Of a stretch of DNA of 64,000 nucleotides, positions 1 to 9,991 are shown piece after piece. How positions within the stretch are numbered: position 1 is the first letter of the stretch; the number at the start of each line of letters is the position of its first letter. The notes under the pieces are model-generated. The model worked only from the letters and a program-made list of their open reading frames with translations. It did no database searches and was not told where the DNA came from. Where the stretch lies: contig NZ_UHCT01000001.1 in assembly GCF_900458435.1 (NCBI RefSeq), forward strand, positions 2,507,384 through 2,571,383. Reading direction: 5' to 3'. This DNA comes from Staphylococcus carnosus. Its GTDB lineage: Bacteria; Bacillota; Bacilli; Staphylococcales; Staphylococcaceae. The position numbers were made by a program, and so were the translations under genes.

Positions 1-182
1 GGACCATTCGGGTCTTTACCACAATAAATTAGTCTTGTATTTGGTTTAGCATATTCTAATAATGCTTTATTAACGAGGCGATCATATAGAATCACATCTG
101 CTTTCTCAATGGCTTTCATGCCCTTGACGGTGATTAAATCCGGATCGCCCGGGCCTGCTCCAACTATATATACTTTTCCCAT
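1..182 (-). CDS. cobA: Uroporphyrinogen-III C-methyltransferase, N-terminal part
   Basis: Only the first 60 codons lie in the window; the gene runs off the left edge. The N-terminus reads [20 protein letters not shown], the glycine-rich SAM-binding start of the SUMT/CobA/CysG family. The family methylates uroporphyrinogen III to precorrin-2, the first step towards siroheme. Siroheme is the cofactor of the sulfite reductase encoded 24 bases upstream, so the placement makes functional sense. Whether it is a stand-alone SUMT or part of a larger siroheme enzyme cannot be seen here. Confidence 0.9.
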   Translation of the reverse strand, partial: MGKVYIVGAGPGDPDLITVKGMKAIEKADVILYDRLVNKALLEYAKPNTRLIYCGKDPNG

Positions 183-206
183 CTGATCACCCCATTGATT
201 TAAATA

Positions 207-1916
207 TTAACCGCGGAAATCACGACCATCTGTCACTTTTTCAACAATACCTTTACGTACAACGAAATCACCGAAATGTTCACCTTTTTCACGTTCTTTA
301 CTGTATTGTTCTAAGATAGGTCTTAGACTTTCCAAGATTTCTTTTTCTCCGATATTTTCTTTATACAACTTATTCAAACGGTCACCTTTGAAACTGCCGC
401 CAAGATAGAAATTGTATTTACCTGGCGCTTTGCCGATAAATGAAATTTCTGCTAAAGCTGGGCGTGCACATCCATTCGGACAACCTGTCATTCGAATTGT
501 AATTTCTTCTTCACTTAAACCGAATTCATCTAATAAATCTTCAATTTTTCCAACCAATGATGGTAAATAACGTTCAGATTCAGCCATTGCTAAACCACAA
601 GTCGGGAAAGCGACACAAGCCATAGAATTACGGCGCAATCCACTATAATTTTTACCATCTGTCAGTCCATAATTATCAATAATTTTCTGAATTTCAGGTT
701 TATCTTTCTCATCTACATTTGCAATAATCAAGTTTTGGTTCGGTGTCATTCTAAAGTCGCCTTTATGTACCTTAGCCAATTCTTTAATTGCAGTTTTTAA
801 TTTGAAATCCTCCGTATCTTTGATACGTCCATTTTGAATGAATAATGTGTAATGATGTTTGCCTGAACCTTCTGTCCAGCCTAAACGATCTCCATTATCT
901 TCAAATTCGAATGATTTTGCTTCTTCTAATTCCCATCCTAAGCGATCATTCAATTCTTGTTTAATCCAATCAAGACCTTTGCGGTCAACTGTATATTTAA
1001 AACGTGCTTGCATACGATCTGAACGGTCACCATAATCACGTTGGATTGTTAAGATTTTTTCACAAACTTCTTCTGCTTTATCTTTCGGAATAAAGCCAAT
1101 CACTTTACCCACTTGCGGATAAGTTCTCAAGTCATCATGTTTCATACCCATACCGCCGCCGACAGAGACGTTATATCCAATAAGCTCATCATTTTCTACA
1201 ATACCGATTAAACCAATATCTTGAGAATATACATCGATATCATTTGAAGGTGGTACCGCGATGCCGATTTTAAATTTACGCGGTAAATAAGTCTTACCAT
1301 ACATCGGTTCGTGGTCTTCTTTTTTAGTATCTACAACTTTTTCGCCATCTAGCCAAATTTCATGATAAGCCGTTGTTTTTGGAAGCAAGTGTTCACTGAT
1401 ACTATCTGCTGCACGATTAACTTCAGCATAAATATCTGATTGATACGGATTTGGATTACACATTACGTTACGTGTCACATCACCGCAAGCTGCAATAGAA
1501 TCAAGTACAGCATCGTGAATACTTTGCATTGATTTTTTCAAATTCCGTTTCAAAATACCGTGATACTGCATTGTTTGACGTGTTGTTAAACGGATTTGTT
1601 CACCCGCGTAATTATCAGCAAGTGCGTCTAATTTCAACCATTGGTCTGTAGAAACTTTACCGCCAGGAATACGCACACGAATCATAAATGCATATAGTGG
1701 TTCTAATTTTTGTTTGCGACGTTCTTGACGCAAGTCACGGTCATCTTGCATATAACTACCGTGGAATTTCAGTAATTTGGTATCGTCTTCTGCAATTGCG
1801 CCTGTGATAGGATCATTTAACCCTTCCACAATTGTGCCGCGGAGATAATTGCTCTCCCCTTTATTACGTTCTAAATCATCTAAACCTTTATATAATTCGT
1901 TATCATTTTTCGCCAT
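207..1916 (-). CDS. cysI: Sulfite reductase hemoprotein (beta) subunit
   Basis: 569 residues, the usual length for assimilatory NADPH-sulfite reductase CysI, which reduces sulfite to sulfide in the cytoplasm using siroheme and a 4Fe-4S cluster. The four cluster/siroheme cysteines are present as CVAFPTC (C434, C440) and GCPNGC (C479, C483), matching the family pattern. A purine-rich ribosome site lies about 10 bases before the ATG. It follows cysJ by 23 bases and precedes the siroheme methylase by 24 bases, so cysJ-cysI-cobA is very probably one transcript. No defect is visible. Confidence 0.97.
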   Translation of the reverse strand: MAKNDNELYKGLDDLERNKGESNYLRGTIVEGLNDPITGAIAEDDTKLLKFHGSYMQDDRDLRQERRKQKLEPLYAFMIRVRIPGGKVSTDQWLKLDALADNYAGEQIRLTTRQTMQYHGILKRNLKKSMQSIHDAVLDSIAACGDVTRNVMCNPNPYQSDIYAEVNRAADSISEHLLPKTTAYHEIWLDGEKVVDTKKEDHEPMYGKTYLPRKFKIGIAVPPSNDIDVYSQDIGLIGIVENDELIGYNVSVGGGMGMKHDDLRTYPQVGKVIGFIPKDKAEEVCEKILTIQRDYGDRSDRMQARFKYTVDRKGLDWIKQELNDRLGWELEEAKSFEFEDNGDRLGWTEGSGKHHYTLFIQNGRIKDTEDFKLKTAIKELAKVHKGDFRMTPNQNLIIANVDEKDKPEIQKIIDNYGLTDGKNYSGLRRNSMACVAFPTCGLAMAESERYLPSLVGKIEDLLDEFGLSEEEITIRMTGCPNGCARPALAEISFIGKAPGKYNFYLGGSFKGDRLNKLYKENIGEKEILESLRPILEQYSKEREKGEHFGDFVVRKGIVEKVTDGRDFRG

Positions 1917-1939
1917 CGTGGACTATCCCCCCTTAGAAA

Positions 1940-3784
1940 TTAATAAACGTCACGTTGATAGCGTTTTTCTTTTTTCAATTCTGCTAAATAGTTTTCTGAT
2001 TCTTCTTCAGTTAAGCCGCCTTCTTTTTCAAGGACGTGCACAATTGCTTGATGTACATCTTTTGCCATGTTTTTTTCATCGCCGCAGACATAAACAGCTG
2101 CGCCATTTCTTAACCAGTCGTAGAATTCTTCGCTATTTTCATCAATTAAATGCTGTACATAGCGTTTTTCTTCTTGGTCTCTTGAAAAGGCAACATCTGC
2201 TTTTTCTAAAACACCGTTATCTAACCAATCTTTGATTTCCGTTTGATATAGGAAATCTGTTGTAAAATGTTGATTACCGAAGAACAACCATGTTTTACCA
2301 GTCAAATCTAATTCTTCACGCTCTTGCAATACTGCACGGAATGGAGCAATACCAGTACCTGGGCCAATCATGATTACTGGTGTAGTTTCATCAAATGGGA
2401 ATTTGAAGTTTGGATTTTTCTTCAAATATACTTTTAATTTATCTCCTGGTTCCACACGCTCTGCTAGTTGAACACTGCACACACCAGAGCGGTCGCGGTC
2501 ATGTGCTTCATAACGTACTGCACATACTGTGATATGCACTTCATCTGGGTTCGCTTGGTTACTGCTGGAAATAGAATAACTGCGTGCCGGAATTTTTCTT
2601 AAGACTTGGTGCAATTGATCTGGTTGCAATGATTCTGTAGGGAAATCATCTAATAAATCAAGCAAGTCTCTGCCGTATACATATTCTTTAACCCATGCGT
2701 TATCTGAAAGACGGTCCATCAATTCTTCGTTATCGAAGATTTGTGCTGCACTTTCAAGTAATGGTTTCGTTAATTTAGTAATTTCAAAATAAGAAGTCAA
2801 TGCATCAGATAATGTCATTTTTGTACCTTGCGTATCCACTTCAATCTCTTGTTCTGAATCCCAATCAAGCATATCGATTAATTCATTCACAAGTTCAGGG
2901 TCATTTTCAGGCAAGATATTAATAGAATCTCCAGGCGCATACTCATCGCCATAACCTTCTAGTGAAAGTTCAAGATGACGCACTTCTTTATTAGAACCGC
3001 GACCTGTGATTTTTTCATTTTCTAATACTTCTGCTTCAAATGGATTTGTGCGTGAATAAACTGGAGCAGCGACATCATTTTGAATTGGTTCATTCTGTGC
3101 ATCTTGAACGACTTGCTTTACTTCTTGATCACCTAATTCATTAATAATATTGTCTATCCATTCATTTGCTAATTCTTCAAAGTCAATATCACAATCGACA
3201 CGAGGCAAGATACGATCAGCGCCTAATTCTTCTAAGCGTGCGTCGAAATCTTTACCAGTTTGACAGAAGAATTCATATGATTGATCACCTAAAGCTAATA
3301 CAGAGAATCGTGCACCTTCAAGGTTAGGTGCTTTGCGACCATATAAGAAATCATAGAATGTAACTGCATTATCAGGCGGATCTCCTTCACCATGAGTAGA
3401 AGTTACAATGAGTAAATCTTCTACTTTTTTCAAATCTTTCGTTTTATATTGATCCATTTCAGACAATGTTACGTCAAAATCTTTTTCTTTTAATTTACTT
3501 TCTAATAGTTCTGCAACCCATTGGGCATTACCTGATTCAGAACCGAATAATACTGTGATTTTTCTTGGTTCAACCACTTGTGGTTGTGCAGCTTGTGCAC
3601 CTGCTGCTTCAGGTACTTGTACAGCGCCGGATGCTGGAACTGTTCTTGCAGCGCCGCCTTGCATATTTGCGGTTAAATAACCACTTAACCAAAGTTTTTG
3701 GTCATTAGATAAAGTTGATAAAGCTTGATTAATAAGTTGTGCCTGTTCGTCGTTGAACGGACTGTTTGTTGATGATAAACTCAA
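1940..3784 (-). CDS. cysJ: Sulfite reductase flavoprotein (alpha) subunit
   Basis: Delivers electrons from NADPH through FAD and FMN to CysI. Domain order: flavodoxin-like FMN domain (starts near residue 80 with GSESGNAQ), an FAD-binding/connecting region (RSYSISSS motif) and a C-terminal NADPH domain (GPGTGIAPFR). I chose a TTG start at 3784-3782 because a GGGGGGAAG ribosome site sits 7 bases before it and the resulting N-terminus (MSLSSTNSPF) has the spacing expected for CysJ. An ATG at 3799 lies upstream of that site and is less likely. About 614 residues; intact. Confidence 0.95.
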   Translation of the reverse strand: MSLSSTNSPFNDEQAQLINQALSTLSNDQKLWLSGYLTANMQGGAARTVPASGAVQVPEAAGAQAAQPQVVEPRKITVLFGSESGNAQWVAELLESKLKEKDFDVTLSEMDQYKTKDLKKVEDLLIVTSTHGEGDPPDNAVTFYDFLYGRKAPNLEGARFSVLALGDQSYEFFCQTGKDFDARLEELGADRILPRVDCDIDFEELANEWIDNIINELGDQEVKQVVQDAQNEPIQNDVAAPVYSRTNPFEAEVLENEKITGRGSNKEVRHLELSLEGYGDEYAPGDSINILPENDPELVNELIDMLDWDSEQEIEVDTQGTKMTLSDALTSYFEITKLTKPLLESAAQIFDNEELMDRLSDNAWVKEYVYGRDLLDLLDDFPTESLQPDQLHQVLRKIPARSYSISSSNQANPDEVHITVCAVRYEAHDRDRSGVCSVQLAERVEPGDKLKVYLKKNPNFKFPFDETTPVIMIGPGTGIAPFRAVLQEREELDLTGKTWLFFGNQHFTTDFLYQTEIKDWLDNGVLEKADVAFSRDQEEKRYVQHLIDENSEEFYDWLRNGAAVYVCGDEKNMAKDVHQAIVHVLEKEGGLTEEESENYLAELKKEKRYQRDVY

Positions 3785-3860
3785 GTGTCTTCCCCCCATA
3801 TATTAATTTTTATTCTTAGTTTTTTAGTAGGAATTATGCTTAAAAAAATATATTTTACGG

Positions 3861-3887
3861 AACCTATACCTAGGTCGTTTATAGGTT
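3861..3887. promoter_or_regulatory. Inverted repeat in the cysH-cysJ gap, possible operator
   Basis: The 163-base gap between cysH and cysJ holds a perfect 8-base inverted repeat, AACCTATA (3861-3868) and TATAGGTT (3880-3887), with 11 bases between. Just upstream for cysJ, on the minus strand, is CCTATTGGAATTAAGC (about 3891-3906), which resembles the ATTGGAATT core I associate with CymR-type cysteine regulators. This suggests cysJI has its own regulated promoter in addition to read-through from cysH. The regulator is inferred, not shown. Confidence 0.45.
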
Positions 3888-3947
3888 TGCTTAATTCCAA
3901 TAGGTTTACTAAGAATTAGCACCAAAAAAATTTTGCCGTGACTTAAC

Positions 3948-4688
3948 TTAAGACTTACGGCCTACATGCAGTCCGCATTCTGTCTTCATATTGTTCGACC
4001 ATCTTCCCTCTCTCGAATCTCCTCCAGCTGCAACTGGCGAAGTACATGGAGCACATCCGATACTCGGATAATTTTGATCATGAAGTATATTGTACGGTAG
4101 TTCATTTGATTTAATGTAGTCCCAAACGTTATCCCAAGTCCAATGAATCAAAGGACAAACTTTGATGGATTGAAAACGTTCATCTTTGTTCAAGAAGTCT
4201 GTATTAGCTCGAGTAGGCGACTGCTCTCTTCTGAGTCCTGAAACCCAAGCTGTCTGGCCTGTTAATACTTCTTCCAATGGTTTCACTTTACGAATATAAC
4301 AACATTGGTTCGGATCTCTGTTCCAAAGGTTGTCACCATAATGTTCTGCTTGTTCGTCTACAGTTAAGTCTGGTTTTTTTAATTCAATGTTCAATTCTGG
4401 ATACTTTGCTTTAACGCGATTGATCAAATCGTAAGTTTCTTCAAAATGCAGACCTGTATCGAGAAATACAATTCTAGCATCAGGTTTCACTTGTGAAATT
4501 AAATCAATCAAGACGATGCCCTCAGCTCCGAAACTGCAAGCATATACAATTTCATCTCCGTAAGTATCGTATGCCCACTTCAAGACATGATACGCACCCT
4601 TTGTTTCATCGAAAATATTCAACGAATCAAAAGGATTTGAGGCGAAGTTTGTATAGGTGATTTTAGAATCCAAATAAATACTCTCCAC
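3948..4688 (-). CDS. cysH: Adenylyl-sulfate (APS/PAPS) reductase
   Basis: 246 residues, cytoplasmic. Reduces activated sulfate to sulfite with thioredoxin electrons. The sequence has paired cysteines C129-C130 and C212-C215 (CAPC), which ligate a 4Fe-4S cluster in the APS-type branch, and the C-terminal catalytic ECGLH motif with C238. The iron-sulfur cysteines favour APS over strict PAPS use (family knowledge). First gene of the leftward sulfur cluster; genes for sulfate activation are not in the window and may lie to the left. Confidence 0.95.
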   Translation of the reverse strand: MESIYLDSKITYTNFASNPFDSLNIFDETKGAYHVLKWAYDTYGDEIVYACSFGAEGIVLIDLISQVKPDARIVFLDTGLHFEETYDLINRVKAKYPELNIELKKPDLTVDEQAEHYGDNLWNRDPNQCCYIRKVKPLEEVLTGQTAWVSGLRREQSPTRANTDFLNKDERFQSIKVCPLIHWTWDNVWDYIKSNELPYNILHDQNYPSIGCAPCTSPVAAGGDSREGRWSNNMKTECGLHVGRKS

Positions 4689-4765
4689 TCGTATTATATA
4701 AATTCTGCCAACAACAATTCAAATAGTAGTGATGTACGAATTGTCTGAAAATAATTATGTTATGA

Positions 4766-4799
4766 ATCATACCGCGTTCTTTTATTCATGTCAATGAAT
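4766..4799 (-). promoter_or_regulatory. cysH promoter with palindrome over the -35
   Basis: On the minus strand TTGACA (4794-4789) and TATGAT (4771-4766) are separated by exactly 17 bases, a near-consensus vegetative promoter about 80 bases before the cysH start. A palindrome ATTCAT-GTCA-ATGAAT (4784-4799) overlaps the -35, a natural place for a repressor. Confidence 0.7.
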
Positions 4800-4983
4800 T
4801 ATCGGAACATTTACAAAATTTATATATCCTTTTTTATACTTTTATTTTTCTCTTTAGAACCCTCTCAGACTCCTGGGTGTATATTACTTTAAAATTAAGC
4901 CTACGCTCTTGCTTCTTTTTCTAAAAAACCGAATAGAAAGTATAAAGTATTATGTTATGATGAATGGCGAAAGAGGTGGCACT

Positions 4984-6570
4984 ATGGGAAGAATTGAAGT
5001 GGACCAAATTGAATACAACATCGGACCTCGCCAATTATTTAAAATACCGCATTTAAGCATACAGCCACATGTCCGTATTGGTATTGTAGGCAAGAATGGC
5101 AGCGGAAAATCAACATTGCTTAAAATTTTAAGCGGTATACTTGAACCAGATTTCGGTCATGTTAATCGCGAAGGCATCATCGCACACATCCCGCAATTTT
5201 CTCAATGGACAAGTCACTTGAGTGGCGGTGAAATGATGCGAAAGTACATTTCAGAAGCTTTAGAGAAAAAAGCAGAATTTTTATTTGCTGATGAACCTAC
5301 TACGCATTTAGATGTTGAAGGTATAAAGTTATTAGAATCTGAAATCAAAAATTTTGCAGGTGCTTGTTTGATTATTTCGCATGATAGAACTTTCTTAAAA
5401 CAAACTTGCCAAACGATATGGGAAATCAGTGACCAAACTGTATCTGTATTTAATGGCGGTTATGATGCTTATGTTCAGCAGAAAGAAGATAGAGAAAAAC
5501 AAGCTTGGGAAGACTACCATCAATACGAGCAGAAGAAAAAACAATTAGAACAAGCGATTAAAAATAAACAGCAGCGTGCTCAAGGTGCCACTAAAGTACC
5601 TAAAGGCATCGGTGCACATGAAGCAGCGAATTTTAAACATCACTATCAGGGAAAACAGAAAAAATTAGATCAAAATGCAAAAACAATGCAGAAACGACTA
5701 GATCAACTTGAAGTGAAGCATCGTCCTAAAAGTGCTGAATCTATACAGTTAAGTTTGCCGTTTGCAGATAAACTAAAGAACAAGCCTGTTATTCATGCAG
5801 ACTATTTTTCAAAATCTATCAAAGATGAAGTACTATGGAAAGATGCTTATTTTTATATAAATGGCGGCGATAAAATCGGATTAGTTGGAGCAAATGGCTC
5901 TGGCAAATCAACGTTATTAAAGGCAATTGTAGAAGGTGAAAAAAACCTGAACTTATCATCAAGTTTGCGAATTGGATATTTGAGCCAGAAATTAAATGAA
6001 TTAGATGAAGAGAAAGATATTCTGGATTTTATCAAAGATCATAGTGAACATGAAGAAACTTTGATTCGTACCGTTTTAGCACGTATGCATTTTCGTGGTG
6101 ATGCTGTATATAAAAAAATAGCAGTATTAAGCGGAGGAGAAAAAGTGAAAGTTGCTTTGTGCCAATTAATTTTAAGTCCTTTCAACTTATTGATATTAGA
6201 TGAGCCCACTAATTCATTAGATATTGAGTCTATCGAAGCTTTAGAACAACTTTTAAAAGATTATACAGGTACAAACATCATTGTATCTCACGACCATGAA
6301 TTTTTAGCGAACGTTACTAATAAGATTTTATATTTAGCCAACCACCAATTAAAACTGTTCAATGAAGACTATGCTCATTTTGTTAAAACATTAGAGCAAC
6401 CTGAATCTACTAAAGATAAAACTCAATTACGTAATCAACTGATGTTAGTGGAGAATCGTATTTCAGATATTTTAAGCCGATTAAGTATCGCCCCATCTGA
6501 AGAGCTTGATGCACAGTTCCAAGCATATTTAAAAGAGAAACGTGCGATACTAAAAGAATTAGAAGAATGA
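4984..6570 (+). CDS. ABC-F family ATPase, antibiotic-resistance-like
   Basis: 528 residues with two ABC ATPase cassettes and no membrane segments, the layout of ribosome-acting ABC-F proteins. First cassette: Walker A GKNGSGKST, signature LSGGE, Walker B ADEPTTHLD; second: GANGSGKST, LSGGEK, LDEPTNSLD. A long basic, coiled linker (about residues 160-265) lies between. Size and linker resemble the Vga/Sal/Lsa group, which protects ribosomes from lincosamides, pleuromutilins and streptogramin A; the substrate spectrum here is unknown. The start at 4984 is preferred because AGAGGTGG lies 4 bases upstream. It stands alone between oppositely transcribed genes and may be an accessory gene. Confidence 0.85.
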   Translation: MGRIEVDQIEYNIGPRQLFKIPHLSIQPHVRIGIVGKNGSGKSTLLKILSGILEPDFGHVNREGIIAHIPQFSQWTSHLSGGEMMRKYISEALEKKAEFLFADEPTTHLDVEGIKLLESEIKNFAGACLIISHDRTFLKQTCQTIWEISDQTVSVFNGGYDAYVQQKEDREKQAWEDYHQYEQKKKQLEQAIKNKQQRAQGATKVPKGIGAHEAANFKHHYQGKQKKLDQNAKTMQKRLDQLEVKHRPKSAESIQLSLPFADKLKNKPVIHADYFSKSIKDEVLWKDAYFYINGGDKIGLVGANGSGKSTLLKAIVEGEKNLNLSSSLRIGYLSQKLNELDEEKDILDFIKDHSEHEETLIRTVLARMHFRGDAVYKKIAVLSGGEKVKVALCQLILSPFNLLILDEPTNSLDIESIEALEQLLKDYTGTNIIVSHDHEFLANVTNKILYLANHQLKLFNEDYAHFVKTLEQPESTKDKTQLRNQLMLVENRISDILSRLSIAPSEELDAQFQAYLKEKRAILKELEE

Positions 6571-6594
6571 GTCAAAGAAGAACAAGGCTATACT

Positions 6595-6651
6595 AATAAG
6601 CTCCTTATAAAGAAAACACTTAAGAAGTGATAACTTTATAAGGAGCTTATT
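6595..6651. terminator. Bidirectional terminator between convergent genes
   Basis: A perfect 18-base inverted repeat (6595-6612 and 6634-6651, AATAAGCTCCTTATAAAG) encloses a second small hairpin (CACTT-AAG-AAGTG). T-rich sequence follows on the plus strand. It separates the convergent ABC-F and glycosyltransferase genes. Confidence 0.85.
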
Positions 6652-6686
6652 ATTTTCATAATCGGTTGTGCTTTAAATATATTAGT

Positions 6687-8585
6687 CTATGTTATCGATT
6701 TTACAAAATCACGATTAGCGGTCATATAAACACCTTTATCTGTCTTCAAACGCGGCGTGCCATTAGAAGAAAATACAATTTTAACGATATTCACAATATC
6801 CCCTTCTTCAAAATTTGAACCCGCTTCATCTTTAAAATTGCGGTCGTTATAAGCTTTGCATTTTTTCAATACCTTTACACTTCGAGGCACTTTTACTAAA
6901 TATTGTTCCGTCAGTCTATCATCTATAGTCGTTACAAATTTCTTATTTGCAGTAACAAATGAGCCATCTTTCAAAACCAACCGCGGTGTTCCTTTTTCTG
7001 TATACTGAATATCTTCAACAGTAAATAATTCGCCAACTTCAATTTCACGTGCAGCTTCTTTTTGAAACTCTACATCTTCATACACTTTAAATCGTTGAGC
7101 TGAGAACACCATGCCCGGGTTTTCATCATAATACTTAGTTGTATCAACAAATTTAGTTTGATTTTTTTCGTCCTTAAATCGTTTATCTTTAAATTCAACT
7201 TTAAAATGCTGACGCTTTAATGCTGGCTGTTTGCTTACACTCGGCAAATTCATATTGACGATGCACGGACGATAATGATTATAAGTAATTTGAATATTAA
7301 AGTTGAAATCCGCATCTTCCAGTTCTTTCGTTGGAATACGCAACTTTCCTCCTCTGACTTGATATCCTACATCAATTGCCGCCGCCTCGTCTTTCAGTTT
7401 CACCAACTGTACCCGACTGATTTGTGCTGCCATTTTTTTATAAAGATGAATCACTTCGTAAAACTGGCCATCCGCTTCTTCCGTTCCGCCGTAAACAGCA
7501 AAGAAATCCTCAGTCAAAGGCGCAACTTCTCTCAACTCCTCCGGTAATAAAAAGTGAACTAATCCATTTGAAACATAACGTGGTGCACGTTCACCTTTAA
7601 TAAGAATTTTAATGAGTTTTACTACTCTTTCTTTATTGGACTGACTGAGTAATTGATACACTTTTTCGTATTTATCCTCAGTAAGATAATCTTTAATATT
7701 GAGATGGTGTCTATCTAATACTGTTTCCATTTCTGCAAATGCATCATAAAATAATTGCTTATCCTCACTTTTTAAAAAGCGTTTATTGATAAATAAGCGT
7801 GATAAATAATCCATCTCTATGATACGACTGATAGCATTCCGGCGTGCCGTCTCAGGGATGTCTAATTCAAACAGTTTTTTCAACACTTCTAAATTACAAG
7901 CTGTTTTTTCAAAGATATCTGTTTCGCCAATCAACGATTGATTCGCTCCATATCGATTGACATGATATACAACAGCATCATTCATACCCGCTGAATGCGC
8001 CTTTCCTATCACTTCTGTAAAGAATAATTTATCCACACCATATTTCATGTGTTCAAACTTAATGTCATTCTCTTTAATGATGGATGCTTTAATAATTTTT
8101 CCAGGCGGGCCTACTGCTCTGAAAATTTTATCAATCTCATAAGGTACAAGATCAGAGGCCGTTTCGTAAGAAGAAAAACGCGCAATTTTTCTAATTGAAC
8201 GATCTTTATGTCGTAAACTTTGACCAAATAAAATATCGTTTTGTGTGTCCAATGCTTGTTGCAGTAATTTTGGAAATCCTTCTGCATCCAACCAATCATC
8301 AGCATCTAAAAAAGTGATGTATTTACTATCTAATACATCTATTCCTACATTGCGGGGAGTTGAAGGACTACCTGTATTTTCTTCTAGTTCCACTACTTTT
8401 ACATAGTCATATTCATTTTCGTATGCTTTTAATTTTTCTAAAGATTGATCAGTAGAGACATCATCTACAAAAATCACTTCAATTTCAGATTTATCGATAT
8501 CTAGGTTATTAATTGAATTCATAGTATCATCTAAAAATAATTCTTTATTGTAAACTGGAACGATGGTTGCTAAGTCTTTAGTCAC
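6687..8585 (-). CDS. Family 2 glycosyltransferase, TarS-like, with C-terminal repeats
   Basis: 632 residues, GTG start after GAGGAGG. The N-terminus is a GT-A family 2 domain: VPVYN, DDVSTD near residue 42, TGSPSTPRN and LDADDW near residue 95, similar in pattern to staphylococcal wall-teichoic-acid GlcNAc transferases TarS/TarP. The middle resembles the TarS linker only loosely. The last 130 residues hold two copies of a small beta-rich repeat ending in GTPRL...TANKKFV and GTPRL...TANRDFV, like the SH3-type DUF5776 repeat of Gram-positive surface proteins. No signal peptide, so cytoplasmic or membrane-associated. Modification of teichoic acid or another wall polymer is inferred; the acceptor is unknown. 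Confidence 0.75.
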   Translation of the reverse strand: MTKDLATIVPVYNKELFLDDTMNSINNLDIDKSEIEVIFVDDVSTDQSLEKLKAYENEYDYVKVVELEENTGSPSTPRNVGIDVLDSKYITFLDADDWLDAEGFPKLLQQALDTQNDILFGQSLRHKDRSIRKIARFSSYETASDLVPYEIDKIFRAVGPPGKIIKASIIKENDIKFEHMKYGVDKLFFTEVIGKAHSAGMNDAVVYHVNRYGANQSLIGETDIFEKTACNLEVLKKLFELDIPETARRNAISRIIEMDYLSRLFINKRFLKSEDKQLFYDAFAEMETVLDRHHLNIKDYLTEDKYEKVYQLLSQSNKERVVKLIKILIKGERAPRYVSNGLVHFLLPEELREVAPLTEDFFAVYGGTEEADGQFYEVIHLYKKMAAQISRVQLVKLKDEAAAIDVGYQVRGGKLRIPTKELEDADFNFNIQITYNHYRPCIVNMNLPSVSKQPALKRQHFKVEFKDKRFKDEKNQTKFVDTTKYYDENPGMVFSAQRFKVYEDVEFQKEAAREIEVGELFTVEDIQYTEKGTPRLVLKDGSFVTANKKFVTTIDDRLTEQYLVKVPRSVKVLKKCKAYNDRNFKDEAGSNFEEGDIVNIVKIVFSSNGTPRLKTDKGVYMTANRDFVKSIT

Positions 8586-8737
8586 AAAAGTTCCTCCTCA
8601 TCTACACTTCTTCTAAAACATATTATTTACGTTTTACCCATTCCATTTAAATTCATGTTTACAGATGATGAAACAACCAAATTCACACTCAGTTTTCTAG
8701 ATTTTTCGATGAGTTTTGTTAAAAATATATATTAAAA

Positions 8738-8780
8738 GCAGCCTTCCTATATGCAGCAATGTGCATGAGAAAGACTGCTT
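8738..8780 (-). terminator. Terminator of the secreted-protein gene
   Basis: An imperfect hairpin pairs AGCAGTCTTTCTCATGCA with TGCATATAGGAAGGCTGCT on the minus strand and is followed by a T-rich tract, 13 bases after the restored stop codon at 8793. Confidence 0.75.
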
Positions 8781-8792
8781 ATCTTCATTCTA

Positions 8793-9387
8793 TTAACGAT
8801 GGTTTACGAATGCTTTGTATTGTTCAACATTTTTAATGCCTTGTTGTATAGTGCTAATTGCATTAACTAATTCATAGCCTGGTTGCGCTTGGTTCAATAC
8901 AGCTTGTGCTTGTTCTACTTTTTTTCAATTGTGCTTCATCTTGATTCATTGAATGATGGCTTTCAGTTAACAAACCGTTTGCTTTAATAATTAAATTTTG
9001 TAGTTCTGTCTTTTTACTTTGAACATTTGAACTACCTTTTTCAGTTTGTAAGTGGATTTGGAATACTTCGTTATAGACAGTTGATAATCTGTTAATCGCT
9101 GTTACAACTTGTGAATCATTTGAAGCATCTTGTTGTTTTTTAGCAAAGTAAATCGCTTGATTTAATTTATTTTGGTAAAGCGTTGCCCCTGATTCTTTCG
9201 CCATTGCTTTATAATATGAACTTGCGTCAAGTAAGTTTTTTAAGTTTTCTTTAGCTGTTATATCGTAGTTACGGAATTCATATGCGCCATAAGAAGCAGC
9301 TTCAGCTTGATTTGAAAATACACTTGCTCCTGCTGATCCAAGTAAAGCTACTGCTAATCCTGAGAGTAAAAATTGTTTAAAATTCAT
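8793..9387 (-). pseudogene. Secreted protein gene with a single-base frameshift
   Basis: Starts with a clear signal peptide (MNFKQFLLSGLAVALLGSAG, then NQAEAAS). About 150 residues of helical sequence follow, then the frame breaks in a run of seven T (plus strand 8919-8925). Removing one base restores an open frame reading KKVEQAQAVLNQAQPGYELV and on to VNHR-stop at 8793, just before a good terminator, giving a 197-residue protein. As written, the reading frame ends at 8872 with a short unrelated tail. I do not recognise the family; it is a small helical exoprotein. The lesion may be real, a phase-variable tract, or a sequencing error. Confidence 0.8.
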
Positions 9388-9547
9388 AGTTGTTATCTCC
9401 TTTAATTTACATACACAAATTATAAGACAGAAATAGCTTTTATTGAATTAACTAATTATTAAATATTAATTATTTTATACGATGAACAGATGATGTACTT
9501 ATATAATCAACGGGTATAGATAAAAAGCAACGAAAGGAGAAATTGTA

Positions 9548-9952
9548 ATGCCACCAAAACATATTATCTCTGCTTCATGTGTTGTATTAAACGACGAAAA
9601 TCAAATTTTATTAATTAAAAGTCCATTGCGCGGTTGGGAAATTCCTGGCGGTCAAATTGAAAACGGTGAAACTATTCGAGAAGGCGTTATCCGAGAAGTC
9701 AAAGAAGAATCAGGTGTTGACGTCGAGTTGACTGAGTTCTGCGGTGTCTTTCAAAATACAGAACATTCTATTATTAATAACCTATTTAAAGGTGAATATA
9801 TTGGCGGTCAATTAACAACAAGTGACGAAAGTTTAGAAGTCGGTTTCTTCACTTATGCAGAGGCAATGGAAAAAGTAACATGGGGAAACTTTACTGAACG
9901 TATACGTTTGTGTTTTTCTGAAAAAGAGAAACCTTTCTTAATTTCGTTTTGA
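9548..9952 (+). CDS. Nudix hydrolase
   Basis: 134 residues. The complete Nudix box is visible (GQIENGETIREG followed by REVKEESGV, near residues 38-60), so it should hydrolyse a nucleoside diphosphate linked to some moiety, using the box glutamates for divalent metal. Substrate cannot be told from the sequence. AAAGGAG lies 8 bases before the ATG. It is a single gene, divergent from the secreted-protein gene. Confidence 0.92.
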   Translation: MPPKHIISASCVVLNDENQILLIKSPLRGWEIPGGQIENGETIREGVIREVKEESGVDVELTEFCGVFQNTEHSIINNLFKGEYIGGQLTTSDESLEVGFFTYAEAMEKVTWGNFTERIRLCFSEKEKPFLISF

Positions 9953-9991
9953 ATATAACGCTATCCTTAAATCAGATATAACGATTTATCC

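Noticed and set aside
1849..2235. 128-codon plus-strand frame across cysI/cysJ
   Set aside because: Antisense to well-supported genes on the other strand; L/F/H-rich composition is that of a shadow frame.
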